Made by a program: the position numbers and the translations under genes. A DNA stretch of 64,000 nucleotides from an uncultured Collinsella sp. (GTDB taxonomy: Bacteria; Actinomycetota; Coriobacteriia; Coriobacteriales; Coriobacteriaceae), in contig CATYIV010000001.1 of NCBI GenBank assembly GCA_958407465.1, positions 1-64,000 of the forward strand, in the 5' to 3' direction. The notes beneath the pieces are model-generated. The model was not told the origin of the DNA. It saw nothing but the letters and a program-made list of their open reading frames with translations, and ran no database searches. Shown piece by piece: positions 33,813 through 41,740 of this stretch (position 1 is its first letter; every line of letters begins with the position of its first letter).

Positions 33813-35093
33813 ATGACTCTCACCACACCAGCCAAAAAAGATTGTCTCCGTGAAAGCGGCGCATTTGCTTGGGTCGTCGTTATTGCGCTCGGCTTAATGT
33901 CCGCCGGAACAACTGGCACATATAGCATTATTGCCGGCTCATTCGTTGCTCCAGTATGTGAAGATCTGGGCTTTGACTACACTTCTTTTTCTTTCTATTT
34001 CACCGCGATTCTTCTTGGCCTTGCGCTTGGGCTTCCGCTTTTGAGTCGCTTCATTCCAAAAGTAATCGGCAAACCATGGCATATTTGCATTGAACTCGTC
34101 CTTATTGCCGCCGGCGCCGCAATGGCGTTCTACACCGAGGTCTGGATGTTCACCGTCTCCGCCGCAGTGATCGGCATCTGCTTTTCGTTTACAACGGGCG
34201 TCTGCATGTCCGATGTCATTGACCAATGGTTCAGCAAATCGTCCGGTCTCGCCATCGGCCTCGCTTGGGGCGTTAATTCTCTCTGCACGCTGTTATTGAG
34301 TCCTGTCATTACACTGGTCATCGAGCAGCAAGGCTGGCGTACGGGATACATCGTGCTTGCGGCCGTTTCTGCAGCTATGATTTTGCCTGCAAGCGCATTT
34401 ATCATTCGCCTTAACCCCTCTGATCGCAATATGCTTCCGTACGGAGAGACCGCCTCCGAAACCCATGAGAGCTGCAGCGCCGATGAGCAGGAAGATGTCC
34501 TTTCGGGCATGGCACTCCGCGATGCCGCGAAAACGCCGTCTTTTATTCTCTGTGTCCTCTTGCTTTGCGTGGCGCAGCTCACCTGCTGCATGAACCAGCT
34601 GTTTCCAACCTATGCAAGCGAGGTCGGTTTCAATCCTATCGTAGGAAGCTTAATGGTCTCGGCAGCTTCACTCTCCGATATCTTCCTAAATCCCTTCGTG
34701 GGCAAAACATGCGACAAGCTTGGCGCTATTAAAGCAACGGTCGCATGGACAGGTGTCAGCATTCTTTCATTCCTGCTTCTTATCATTGGCGGAAGCAATG
34801 AGACCGTTTCCATCATTGCAGCTGGTGTAAACGATGTCATGTTCGCCATCGTTGGAACCGCAATGCCGATGCTTCTCCTCTCGCTCTTTGGATCACGCGA
34901 TTTTGGAAGGATCTATTCGATCGTTTGCTCAGCGGGCTATGTCGTCGGTGCTTTTGGAATGCCGGTCATGATGAAGGTTTACGGCATGGCAGGGTCATTC
35001 CAGGGAGTATTTATCTTCTGCATTGCCTGCAACCTTATGATTGCTGCGTTTGCTATCGTTTCCGGCTTTCTCAATAAGGCTGCTGAAAAGTAA
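33813..35093 (+). CDS. MFS transporter, oxalate/formate-antiporter-like (paralogue 1)
   Basis: Carrier of 426 residues with about 12 membrane helices and a central cytoplasmic loop (about 200-235, acidic, SDRNMLPYGETASETHES). It is clearly paralogous to the carrier at 38473-39738: both contain VVIALGLMSAGTTG-like and IAGSFVAPVCE blocks, FPTYASEVGF and FGMPVMMKVYG or E. Its third codon positions have more A and T than the paralogue. The ATG at 33813 has TGGAG upstream. It is monocistronic, controlled by a strong promoter with TetR-like boxes, and ends in a perfect terminator. Probable role: uptake or exchange of the guanidino compound or its amine product. Confidence 0.9.
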   Translation: MTLTTPAKKDCLRESGAFAWVVVIALGLMSAGTTGTYSIIAGSFVAPVCEDLGFDYTSFSFYFTAILLGLALGLPLLSRFIPKVIGKPWHICIELVLIAAGAAMAFYTEVWMFTVSAAVIGICFSFTTGVCMSDVIDQWFSKSSGLAIGLAWGVNSLCTLLLSPVITLVIEQQGWRTGYIVLAAVSAAMILPASAFIIRLNPSDRNMLPYGETASETHESCSADEQEDVLSGMALRDAAKTPSFILCVLLLCVAQLTCCMNQLFPTYASEVGFNPIVGSLMVSAASLSDIFLNPFVGKTCDKLGAIKATVAWTGVSILSFLLLIIGGSNETVSIIAAGVNDVMFAIVGTAMPMLLLSLFGSRDFGRIYSIVCSAGYVVGAFGMPVMMKVYGMAGSFQGVFIFCIACNLMIAAFAIVSGFLNKAAEK

Positions 35094-35128
35094 TAAGCGC
35101 CGATTTGCATCGGCATAGATTGCCATGC

Positions 35129-35176
35129 AACAGGGGTCGACTCCAAGCCAGACTGGAGTCGACCCCTGTTTTCGTT
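35129..35176 (+). terminator. Intrinsic terminator after the first MFS gene
   Basis: AACAGGGGTCGACTCCA (35129-35145) and its perfect complement (35154-35170) form a 17-bp stem with an 8-base loop, followed by TTTTCGTTTT. Confidence 0.9.
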
Positions 35177-35231
35177 TTAAAGGTTGCCCGCAGGCACCAT
35201 GGGTGCCAACATGCGCTTCAGCTTGGCTGGT

Positions 35232-35795
35232 TTATTTGAACATAAGCTCGACTATTCCCGCCCAAACCGCTTTCTCATCAATATCCTCACCTTGAGCGAC
35301 CGTATTGCTTGCTCCCTCCAGAACGGTATAAAGAATTTGTACGTAGAGCATTACGTCGGCGCTATCGGAAAACGCGCCAATCTCTACACCATGAAGAAGG
35401 ATGTCTTTAAGCGCATCCATGGTTCGTTTGGTCGCCGTCGCTTGACGTTCCTGAACTGCAGGAATTCGATTTGCTTGAACGCTAACCTCGGCCAGCACGC
35501 GCCGGCGCTTTTCATCGCTTCGATAGCCACCTATAACTGAATTGCCGAGCTCGATAAGCGCGGCCTTGAACCCGTCCCTATCGACTATTAGCGAGTAGTC
35601 GCGCTGATAGTCAATGGTCGGAAACATGCTGTCCAAGAGCGTAGTGAAAATCTCCTCTTTTGAGGGAAAGTAGTAGTACACCGACGGCTTGGATATACCG
35701 ACAAAGTCGCAAATCTTTCCGATAGACGCTTTGTCATAACCGACTTCTGCCACAAGATCGTACATTGCGTCCAATATTTTTTTTCTTGTGCTCAC
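35232..35795 (-). CDS. TetR-family repressor of the guanidino-compound island
   Basis: Regulator of about 187 residues with an N-terminal TetR helix-turn-helix (RKKILDAMYDLVAEVGYDKA, SIGKICDFVGISKPSVYYYF) and a helical ligand domain. I prefer the GTG at 35795 because TGGAG lies nine bases upstream; an ATG at 35810 is in frame but has no ribosome site. It converges with the first MFS gene and diverges from the deiminase gene. Two related boxes in the 240-base divergent region (35888 and 35939) and two before the MFS gene suggest that it controls both transcripts and itself. Confidence 0.88.
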   Translation of the reverse strand: MSTRKKILDAMYDLVAEVGYDKASIGKICDFVGISKPSVYYYFPSKEEIFTTLLDSMFPTIDYQRDYSLIVDRDGFKAALIELGNSVIGGYRSDEKRRRVLAEVSVQANRIPAVQERQATATKRTMDALKDILLHGVEIGAFSDSADVMLYVQILYTVLEGASNTVAQGEDIDEKAVWAGIVELMFK

Positions 35796-35887
35796 GCTGC
35801 ATTTCTCCATTGCAAATCACTTCCGCACTACCAACATTATTAAGGATGGCAACGGGACATCAATTCGTGTCCAAACATGACCACTAT

Positions 35888-35952
35888 ATACGGCGAACGG
35901 TATGTATCAGTAGGCGAGCGGCAATTATTCAAAATTATCTACCGAACGGTAG
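35888..35952. promoter_or_regulatory. Two TetR boxes before the deiminase gene
   Basis: CTACCGAACGGTAG (35939-35952) is a perfect palindrome with a 2-base centre; a second site at 35888-35903 shares CGAACGGTA. They lie between the divergent TetR and deiminase genes; TATAGT at 35954-35959 directly after the palindrome may be the -10 element. The same core occurs before the first MFS gene. Confidence 0.6.
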
Positions 35953-36034
35953 GTATAGTAGTACTATAGCAGGTGAAACCCCGCTATTGTCGCGGCCGGA
36001 CAGCATTGCGGGAAACCCGACGGAAGGACCAACC

Positions 36035-37273
36035 ATGTACGAGAACTATCGTATGCCGGGCGAGTTCGAGAAGCGCTCCAACGTCTATGTGACATGGCTT
36101 CCCGATTACATCCGTGCAGAGGGCTACGATAACCGCCAGCCCTGCGTTGACGTGATCAAGGCTCTGCTCGAGTATGGCGACGTTACGGTCAACCTCAATT
36201 GCGGCACCCCCGGCTCCTATGAGGAGGCTTGCTCGCGCCTGAAGGAGGAGGGGGTTGATCTCGATCGCATCGAGATCACGCAGTTCGAAGACTCCAACTT
36301 CTATGTCCGCGACAACGGTCCCAGCATCATGGTCGACGACAAGGGCCATTCTTATATGGTCAACCCCGCTTGGACCTATTACGGCGTGTGGGACAAGAAC
36401 TCCCCGGAGTGCCAGTCCGCACGTAAGGCAGCCGTTCACATGGCGGTTGCGCTCGGTTGCTTCGATATCGTCAATTCCGAAATGGTTTCGGAGGGCGGCG
36501 ACCGCGAGTTTGACGGTCACGGCACTCTGATCGCCATCGAGGACACGGAATGCCGCAAGCGTAATCCCGAGTTCACGAAAGAGGAAGTAGAGGCCGAGTA
36601 TAAGCGCATCTACAACCTCAACAAGGTTGTCTGGCTTCCGCAGCCTATGCTCGAGGACGACGACTATCGACTGGGCATCCTCGACGAGAAGGAAGACGGA
36701 ACTCCCGTCTTTGGCATGAGCTTTGCAGCTCACATTGATGAGATGTGTCGCTTTATCACTCCGAACAAGATTCTTCTTGCCGAGGTGTCCGATGAAGAGG
36801 CAGCCTCGAGCAAGGCTGGAGCAGAGTCTCGTCGCCGCATTGAGGCAGCCTACGAGATCCTGAGCAACGAAACGGACTGGGAGGGCAAGCCCTTCGAGAT
36901 CGTTCGTATGCCCACCGCCGAGCCTATTGAAGTCGTTATCGCCCCTGGCGATGAAGATTACGAGCTCTATAAGGGCTTCATCGACGAAATGGGCGGCAAG
37001 TTTATGGATGGCACCCCCTGGCCCGAGGGCCCCGTCCACTTCTACGCCGCAGCGAGCTACTGCAACTTCCTGATTTGCAACGGCGTCGTTCTTGGCCAGC
37101 GTTATTACCACGAGGGCATGAGCGAGGTCGTGAAAGAGAAGGATGAGCAGGCCAAGGCAGTTCTTGAGAGCTGCTTCCCCGATCGCAAAGTCATCATGAT
37201 TGATTCCCTCGCGCTTAACCTGTCCGGCGGCGGCGTGCACTGCTGGACTAAGGACGTGGCGGCCAGTCGTTAG
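36035..37273 (+). CDS. Agmatine-deiminase-like guanidine deiminase (PAD_porph family)
   Basis: Enzyme of 412 residues of the guanidino-group-modifying superfamily that should hydrolyse a guanidino compound to the ureido product and ammonia. Visible active-site elements: FYVRDNGPS, SEGGDREFDGHGT, AAHIDEMCRF (His and Asp) and the catalytic Cys403 in SGGGVHCWTKDV. It is about 45 residues longer than usual agmatine deiminases, with an acidic insertion (about 172-225) before the His-Asp motif. The ATG follows GGAAGGACC. A carbamoyltransferase gene follows 123 bases later with a small hairpin between. Agmatine is the first guess; arginine-like or other guanidines are possible. Confidence 0.85.
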   Translation: MYENYRMPGEFEKRSNVYVTWLPDYIRAEGYDNRQPCVDVIKALLEYGDVTVNLNCGTPGSYEEACSRLKEEGVDLDRIEITQFEDSNFYVRDNGPSIMVDDKGHSYMVNPAWTYYGVWDKNSPECQSARKAAVHMAVALGCFDIVNSEMVSEGGDREFDGHGTLIAIEDTECRKRNPEFTKEEVEAEYKRIYNLNKVVWLPQPMLEDDDYRLGILDEKEDGTPVFGMSFAAHIDEMCRFITPNKILLAEVSDEEAASSKAGAESRRRIEAAYEILSNETDWEGKPFEIVRMPTAEPIEVVIAPGDEDYELYKGFIDEMGGKFMDGTPWPEGPVHFYAAASYCNFLICNGVVLGQRYYHEGMSEVVKEKDEQAKAVLESCFPDRKVIMIDSLALNLSGGGVHCWTKDVAASR

Positions 37274-37321
37274 TGAGCCTTAGAGCCTGCGCTCTTTGGC
37301 TTAGGCGCCACATGTACCGCT

Positions 37322-37351
37322 CCCCGAGGGATATCCGTGTTTTCCTCGGGG
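37322..37351. other. Hairpin between deiminase and carbamoyltransferase genes
   Basis: CCCCGAGG and CCTCGGGG form an 8-bp stem with a 14-base loop, with no T-run. It may set the relative expression of the two genes or act as an RNA-processing site. Confidence 0.45.
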
Positions 37352-37396
37352 ACACATTCAACAATAATTTTGATAATAATTCGAAAGGAAATAGGC

Positions 37397-38461
37397 ATGA
37401 ACAACAGCCTCCGCGGTCGCGACTACATCAACATCCATGATCTCTCCTCCGAGGATTTCCGCTATCTCATCGATCTTGCCTGGAACCTTAAGGCTCAGAA
37501 GAAGTCTGGTGTCGACCAGCGCTACTTCCCCGGCAAAAACGTCCTCGCCAACTTTGAGTGGGGCTCGACCCGTACTCGTTGCGCATTCGAGACCTCCTGC
37601 AATGATTTGGGCATGGGCTTCACTTATCTGACCAACTCCCACATGGGTGACTGCGAGACCGTCAAGGATGCCATGCGCGTCTTTAACGGCATGTACGATC
37701 TCATCGTCTACCGCGCACAGAAGGACGAGCAGTTCCTCTATGACGTCGCCGACCTGGTTGACATCCCGGTCATCAATGCCCTTACTCTCGGCGATCACCC
37801 GACTCAGATGCTCGCTGACGCTCTTACGATGGAAGAGCAATGGGGCGGTCTGCGTACGAGCCGCGGCAAGAAGATGGCTTTCGTTGGCAACTGCGCCGGC
37901 GCCCCAGTGTGGTATGGCCGTCTGTGCGCTATGCTCGACATGGACTTCCTCGCCATCGGCCCCGACGACCTCCGTCATCAGATGTGCAAGGAAATGATCG
38001 AAGAGGTGGAGGCCTGCTACGCCAAGTACGCTCCCAATAGGACCTTTACCATCACCTCTGACCTCGATGCCCTGGATGGCGTTGACGTTATCGTTACCGA
38101 GGAGTGGCGCTACATCAACCCCGAGTGCGGAGAAGAGGTTCTGGATCCCGACGACTACAACTCCTGGTTGGGCGATGCCGAGTCTCTGTACCCCTATCGC
38201 GTCACCAGCGAGCTGTGCAAGCGCACCAACAATCCCGACATCTTCTGCATGCATGAGCTTCCCTCTGTCCACAACGCGGATCACCGTGTTGGCAAGATGC
38301 TCCTCGACCAGTGCAAGAACGACCTTCATCGCGAGATCATCACAGAGGGTTTCGAGATTGCCGACGAGTGCTTTGAGGCCAACGCTTCGGTCATCTTCCG
38401 TGAGGCAGAGAACCGTCAGCACACCATCAAGGCCGTTATGTGTGCCCTTCTGGGTCTCTAG
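37397..38461 (+). CDS. Atypical carbamoyltransferase (ornithine carbamoyltransferase family)
   Basis: Enzyme of 354 residues with the two-domain carbamoyltransferase fold. Carbamoyl-phosphate motifs are intact: STRTR (57-61) and HPTQ (134-137). The amino-acid-binding side differs: the usual HCLP is HELP (286-289, in FCMHELPSVHN), and the DxxxSMG motif is replaced by DVIVTEEWRY. Hence the amine substrate is probably neither ornithine nor putrescine in the usual mode. Next to a deiminase gene, it should phosphorolyse a carbamoylated amine to carbamoyl phosphate. The ATG follows GAAAGGAAATAGGC. The second MFS gene starts 11 bases after its stop. Confidence 0.85.
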   Translation: MNNSLRGRDYINIHDLSSEDFRYLIDLAWNLKAQKKSGVDQRYFPGKNVLANFEWGSTRTRCAFETSCNDLGMGFTYLTNSHMGDCETVKDAMRVFNGMYDLIVYRAQKDEQFLYDVADLVDIPVINALTLGDHPTQMLADALTMEEQWGGLRTSRGKKMAFVGNCAGAPVWYGRLCAMLDMDFLAIGPDDLRHQMCKEMIEEVEACYAKYAPNRTFTITSDLDALDGVDVIVTEEWRYINPECGEEVLDPDDYNSWLGDAESLYPYRVTSELCKRTNNPDIFCMHELPSVHNADHRVGKMLLDQCKNDLHREIITEGFEIADECFEANASVIFREAENRQHTIKAVMCALLGL

Positions 38462-38472
38462 GAGCTGCGTCA

Positions 38473-39738
38473 ATGGAAAATGCAAAGTTAAAGAGCAGCA
38501 AGGTTTACGCATGGGTTCTCGTAATCGCGCTCGGCCTTATGTCTGCCGGCACGACCGGATCCTATAGCGTCATCGCGGGCTCCTTCGTCGCGCCCGTGTG
38601 CGAGGAGTTCGGGTTTGACTATTCCATCTTCTCGTATTACTTCACCGCAACGCTCATTGGTCTTGCGGCAGCCCTTCCGTTTGTCGGAAAACTCATTCCC
38701 AAGGTCGTTGGCAAGGTTTGGCTCCCCGTTGTCGAGCTTATTTTGCTCGCTGCCGGCGCAGGCATGGCCTTCTACACCGAAGTCTGGATGTTCATCGCCG
38801 CTGGCGCCCTGATTGGCGTTTGCTTCGCCTTCACCACCGGCGTCGCTATGTCCGACGTTATTGACCAGTGGTTCAAAAAATCTGGTGGCCTGGCAATCGG
38901 TCTCGCTTGGGCAGTGAACTCGATTTACATGCTCATCATGAGTCCCGTCATCACCTCTGTCATCGAGGCCGCTGGCTGGAGAACTGGTTATCTGGTGCTC
39001 GCCGGTGTTTCCGCAGTGCTCATTCTCCCAGCTTCCATTCTGATCATCCGCTACAAGCCTCAGGACAAGGGCATGCTGCCCTATGGCTACGTCGAGGGCG
39101 AGACGGTCACCGAGACCGAGGAGACGACCGAGGATAGCACGCGTGGCGTTAGCTATGCGCGCGCCATTAAGTCGCCTGCCTTCTTCTTCTGCATCGGCTT
39201 CCTCTGTCTCGTTCAGCTCACTTGCTGCATGAACCAGCTCTTCCCGACGTATGCTTCCGAGGTTGGTTTTAGCCCCATGGTGGGCGGCTTCATGGTATCC
39301 GCTGCATCGCTCTTCGATCTGTTCCTCAATCCGATCGTCGGCACCACTTGCGATAGGTTCGGCAGCACGAAGGCCATTCTGGGCTGGCTCGCTGTCTCCA
39401 TCCTCTCCTTTGTCATGCTCATGATGAGCAGCGGCAACTCGACGCTCAGCATCCTCGCAGCAGGCGTGAACGACGTAATGTACGTCATCGCTGGCACTGC
39501 CCTGACCGTTTTGGTTATGGATGTCTTTGGCTCCCGCGATTTCGGTCGCATCTTCGCGCTGATCTGCTCCGTGGGCTATATCGTCGGCGCCTTTGGCATG
39601 CCCGTTATGATGAAGGTTTATGAGCTTGTCGGCTCCTTCCAGGGCGTCTTCATCTTCTGCATCGCATGCAACGTTATTATCGGCCTGTTCTTGCTGCTGG
39701 CAAAAAAGACTGGTAAGAACCTCTCCTGGGACGAATAG
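38473..39738 (+). CDS. MFS transporter, oxalate/formate-antiporter-like (paralogue 2)
   Basis: Carrier of 421 residues, about 12 membrane helices, with an acidic, Thr-rich central loop (EGETVTETEETTEDST). It belongs to the same subfamily as the carrier at 33813-35093 and shares long identical blocks such as QLTCCMNQLFPTYASEVGF. It follows the carbamoyltransferase gene by 11 bases with GGAG as ribosome site and ends in a terminator. It may exchange the guanidino substrate for the amine product, as the agmatine/putrescine antiporter does in other bacteria, although that antiporter is of another family. Confidence 0.9.
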   Translation: MENAKLKSSKVYAWVLVIALGLMSAGTTGSYSVIAGSFVAPVCEEFGFDYSIFSYYFTATLIGLAAALPFVGKLIPKVVGKVWLPVVELILLAAGAGMAFYTEVWMFIAAGALIGVCFAFTTGVAMSDVIDQWFKKSGGLAIGLAWAVNSIYMLIMSPVITSVIEAAGWRTGYLVLAGVSAVLILPASILIIRYKPQDKGMLPYGYVEGETVTETEETTEDSTRGVSYARAIKSPAFFFCIGFLCLVQLTCCMNQLFPTYASEVGFSPMVGGFMVSAASLFDLFLNPIVGTTCDRFGSTKAILGWLAVSILSFVMLMMSSGNSTLSILAAGVNDVMYVIAGTALTVLVMDVFGSRDFGRIFALICSVGYIVGAFGMPVMMKVYELVGSFQGVFIFCIACNVIIGLFLLLAKKTGKNLSWDE

Positions 39739-39788
39739 TTCGATTCGTCTTAGACATACGCTGTAGGGCTTAACCTGCAGCCGCTTTG

Positions 39789-39817
39789 GGGCATCGACTA
39801 ACATCGGTGCCCTTTTT
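39789..39817 (+). terminator. Intrinsic terminator after the second MFS gene
   Basis: GGGCATCGA and TCGGTGCCC (one wobble) form a stem with a 6-base loop, followed by TTTTT. Confidence 0.85.
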
Positions 39818-39822
39818 CATCG

Positions 39823-39855
39823 AATGTGACAAAGGAGCAGCCACTTTGTCACATT
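39823..39855. repeat. Hairpin repeat family A, copy 2
   Basis: AATGTGACAAAG (39823-39834) and its complement CTTTGTCACATT (39844-39855). It is nearly the same as the copy at 33636-33668. Confidence 0.8.
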
Positions 39856-39870
39856 GAGTGGCATGTAAAT

Positions 39871-40052
39871 CGAGGTCTAATACTTTTCCGAGAAGTGAAC
39901 GGCCATACTTGGGCCTCCGAAGCATCGACATTTTTAGACGTCAAACCCGCAGGATTTGGCTGGCAAAACCGCAGGAAATTGCATCTCGAAAGTGCAGATG
40001 CTTCGGGGCCCGTTTTCACTCGTTCACTTCTCGGGAAAAGTATTAGACCTCG
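39871..40052. repeat. 182-bp fold-back element
   Basis: The ends (39871-39901 and 40021-40052) are inverted copies of about 31 bases with a single-base indel, and pairing continues inward: GGGCC, CCGAAGCATC and flanking bases also match. Short open frames cross it on both strands but have no ribosome sites. It looks like a MITE-type or long-hairpin repeat with no protein. Adjacent family A hairpins lie at both sides. Confidence 0.75.
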
Positions 40053-40134
40053 TTGTATGGGGTGCGGCTGGAGGGTGGTCATCGTTCAGTAGCTACCTCT
40101 TCCTTGTGAATCGCCTGAAGCGCAAGGCATAATG

Positions 40135-40168
40135 CATGTGACAAAGGGACGGCCCCTTTGTTGCGTTG
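40135..40168. repeat. Hairpin repeat family A, degenerate copy 3
   Basis: ATGTGACAAAGGG followed by CCCCTTTGTTGCGTTG. The right arm has diverged, but the layout is that of the copies at 33636 and 39823. It lies just before the dihydrouridine synthase gene. Confidence 0.7.
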
Positions 40169-40185
40169 ATATGAGAGAAGAGTAG

Positions 40186-41139
40186 ATGATCCTTTCGCTG
40201 GCCCCTATGGAGGGGATTACCGGGCATGTGTTCCGTCGCGTGCATGCGGAGTGCTTCGGTGCGCTCGATTGCTATTACACGCCGTTTTTGCCGCCGCCGC
40301 GGGTGGGAAACCGCTTTGGCGGCAAGGCGTTTAAGGAGATCGATCCTGCCAATAACCAGGGGCTCAACGTGGTGCCTCAGCTGATGTCCAAGAACGCGGA
40401 CGAGTTTGTGTGGGCGGCACAGGTGCTCGCCGACATGGGCTATCGCGAGGTCAATCTCAACTTGGGTTGCCCCTCGGGGACGGTTGTCGCCAAGGGCAAG
40501 GGCTCGGGTTTCTTGCGTAATCTCGACGAACTTGAGGTGTTCTTGAGTGACGTGTGTGAGCGCTCTCCGCTGCCGGTATCGGTCAAGACCAGGTTGGGGT
40601 TGGAGAGCGACGACGAATACGAGCGCGTACTCGATCTATATTGCCGCATGCCGCTGGCAGAGCTGATCGTGCATCCGCGCGTGCAGAAGGACCGTTATGC
40701 GGGCTCGCCGCGCAAAGAGTTTTATGGCGAGACGCTGGAGCGTGCGCCGTTCCCGGTTGCCTATAACGGCGATATTTTTGATCTTGAGGATATGGATGCG
40801 CTGGTGGAGGCCTATCCCGGCACGCGCCATGTGATGTTGGGGCGTGGCCTGCTCGCGAACCCCGCTCTGGCTCGCATGGTCAAGGGCGGCCCTGCTGCAA
40901 CGGCTGCTGAGCTGCAGCGCTTCCACGACACGCTGTTTGCGGCATATGCAGAAGAGATTGGCGGCAATGCGGTCTTCCGCATGAAGGAGTGGTGGTTCTA
41001 CGCCAAGTGCGTTTTCGCTGATCCCGCTACCGTCCACAAGATCGTACGCAAGACCAAAAAGGTCGACGAATACCGCGCTGCCGTCGAGCGCGTCTTTCGC
41101 GAACAGCCGCTTGCACCCACAGCTCGCTTCCACGGCTAA
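40186..41139 (+). CDS. tRNA-dihydrouridine synthase family protein
   Basis: Flavin enzyme of 317 residues that reduces uridine in tRNA to dihydrouridine. It shows the Dus N-terminus SLAPMEGITGHVFRRV, the catalytic Cys95 in VNLNLGCPSGTV, KTRLGLES, ELIVHPRVQKDRY and the FMN-phosphate region MLGRGLLANPAL. Length fits the family. No partner gene; an intergenic hairpin repeat follows directly after the stop. Confidence 0.93.
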   Translation: MILSLAPMEGITGHVFRRVHAECFGALDCYYTPFLPPPRVGNRFGGKAFKEIDPANNQGLNVVPQLMSKNADEFVWAAQVLADMGYREVNLNLGCPSGTVVAKGKGSGFLRNLDELEVFLSDVCERSPLPVSVKTRLGLESDDEYERVLDLYCRMPLAELIVHPRVQKDRYAGSPRKEFYGETLERAPFPVAYNGDIFDLEDMDALVEAYPGTRHVMLGRGLLANPALARMVKGGPAATAAELQRFHDTLFAAYAEEIGGNAVFRMKEWWFYAKCVFADPATVHKIVRKTKKVDEYRAAVERVFREQPLAPTARFHG

Positions 41140-41140
41140 C

Positions 41141-41196
41141 TAGTCATCGGGGGCGTTCTTTAACGACTGGTCATTTAAGGACGTCCCCAACGACTA
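41141..41196. repeat. Hairpin repeat family B, copy 1
   Basis: TAGTCATCGGGGGCGTTCTT pairs with a diverged complement (GGACGTCCCCAACGACTA) around 11 bases. It resembles the 84-bp element at 52411-52494. Confidence 0.75.
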
Positions 41197-41200
41197 TGTA

Positions 41201-41275
41201 GCAAAAAGCTGTACACCAGCATCCAAAGATGTCGAAAAATGTCGACTTTGGATGCTGGCGTACATGTTTGGGTCC
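41201..41275. repeat. Hairpin repeat family C, copy 1
   Basis: GTACACCAGCATCCAAAG (41211-41228) and CTTTGGATGCTGGCGTAC (41246-41263) form an 18-bp stem with one mismatch. The flanks AAAAGCT and ATGTTTGGGTC are also shared with the copy at 42281-42355. It ends 15 bases from the stop of the ribbon-helix-helix gene. Confidence 0.85.
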
Positions 41276-41290
41276 GACGGGGGAGCGGGC

Positions 41291-41557
41291 CTAGGCAATC
41301 AGTGCATCAAGTGTAATGAGCTCTCTGAGCCGCTCCGTGCGTGTTTGCCCATGGCGTTTGGCTTTTTCGTCAAACGCCTCAAGAATCGATTCGCCCACAC
41401 GTGCTGATATAACGACGCTTGGCTCATCGGAGATCGACGGCCTTCCCAGCTTGATGGTGCGACCCTTCGGCCATTCATCTTTTTCGTATGCCTTCGCGGC
41501 TTTCTCCAACTCTCCGGGAGCAAACCCCATCATCTTTTCGAGCTGCTTAGCGTCCAT
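41291..41557 (-). CDS. Ribbon-helix-helix antitoxin-like protein, solitary
   Basis: Protein of 88 residues. The C-terminal half VVISARVGESILEAFDEKAK plus RHGQTRTERLRELI has the pattern of a ribbon-helix-helix DNA-binding domain; the N-terminal half (MDAKQLEKMMGFAPGELEKA, KAYEKDEWPKGRTIKLGRP) resembles antitoxins of this type, in which a flexible part binds the toxin. The ATG at 41557 has AGGAGGCGCT. No toxin gene lies beside it, so it is an orphan antitoxin or an independent regulator. Two TGTA-ACA half-sites upstream suggest autoregulation. Confidence 0.8.
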   Translation of the reverse strand: MDAKQLEKMMGFAPGELEKAAKAYEKDEWPKGRTIKLGRPSISDEPSVVISARVGESILEAFDEKAKRHGQTRTERLRELITLDALIA

Positions 41558-41611
41558 AGCGCCTCCTATCGATCGGCATAATGTCGAGCACAGGTCAACG
41601 GATACTCTTTT

Positions 41612-41631
41612 TGTATACAGTTTTGTAGACA
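41612..41631. promoter_or_regulatory. Operator-like sites of the ribbon-helix-helix gene
   Basis: TGTATACA (41612-41619) and TGTAGACA (41624-41631), 12 bases apart, lie 55-75 bases upstream of the gene. Ribbon-helix-helix dimers often bind such tandem short sites. Confidence 0.5.
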
Positions 41632-41740
41632 AAAATATAAACAGTTTATCAGGCTAATTAGCTTGTTTTGACCCGCGTGTTCGATAGGAAATGAGCATTG
41701 ACGGCTTCGATACTCCTTTGCTTTTCAGCTTGGAATTTGG

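Noticed and set aside
33696..39738. Complete agmatine deiminase pathway
   Set aside because: No carbamate kinase gene was found in the window, and the transferase and transporter do not match the known pathway, so this name was not used.
39826..40092. Short open frames on both strands of the fold-back element
   Set aside because: No ribosome sites, and the two strands give similar peptides because of the inverted repeat.
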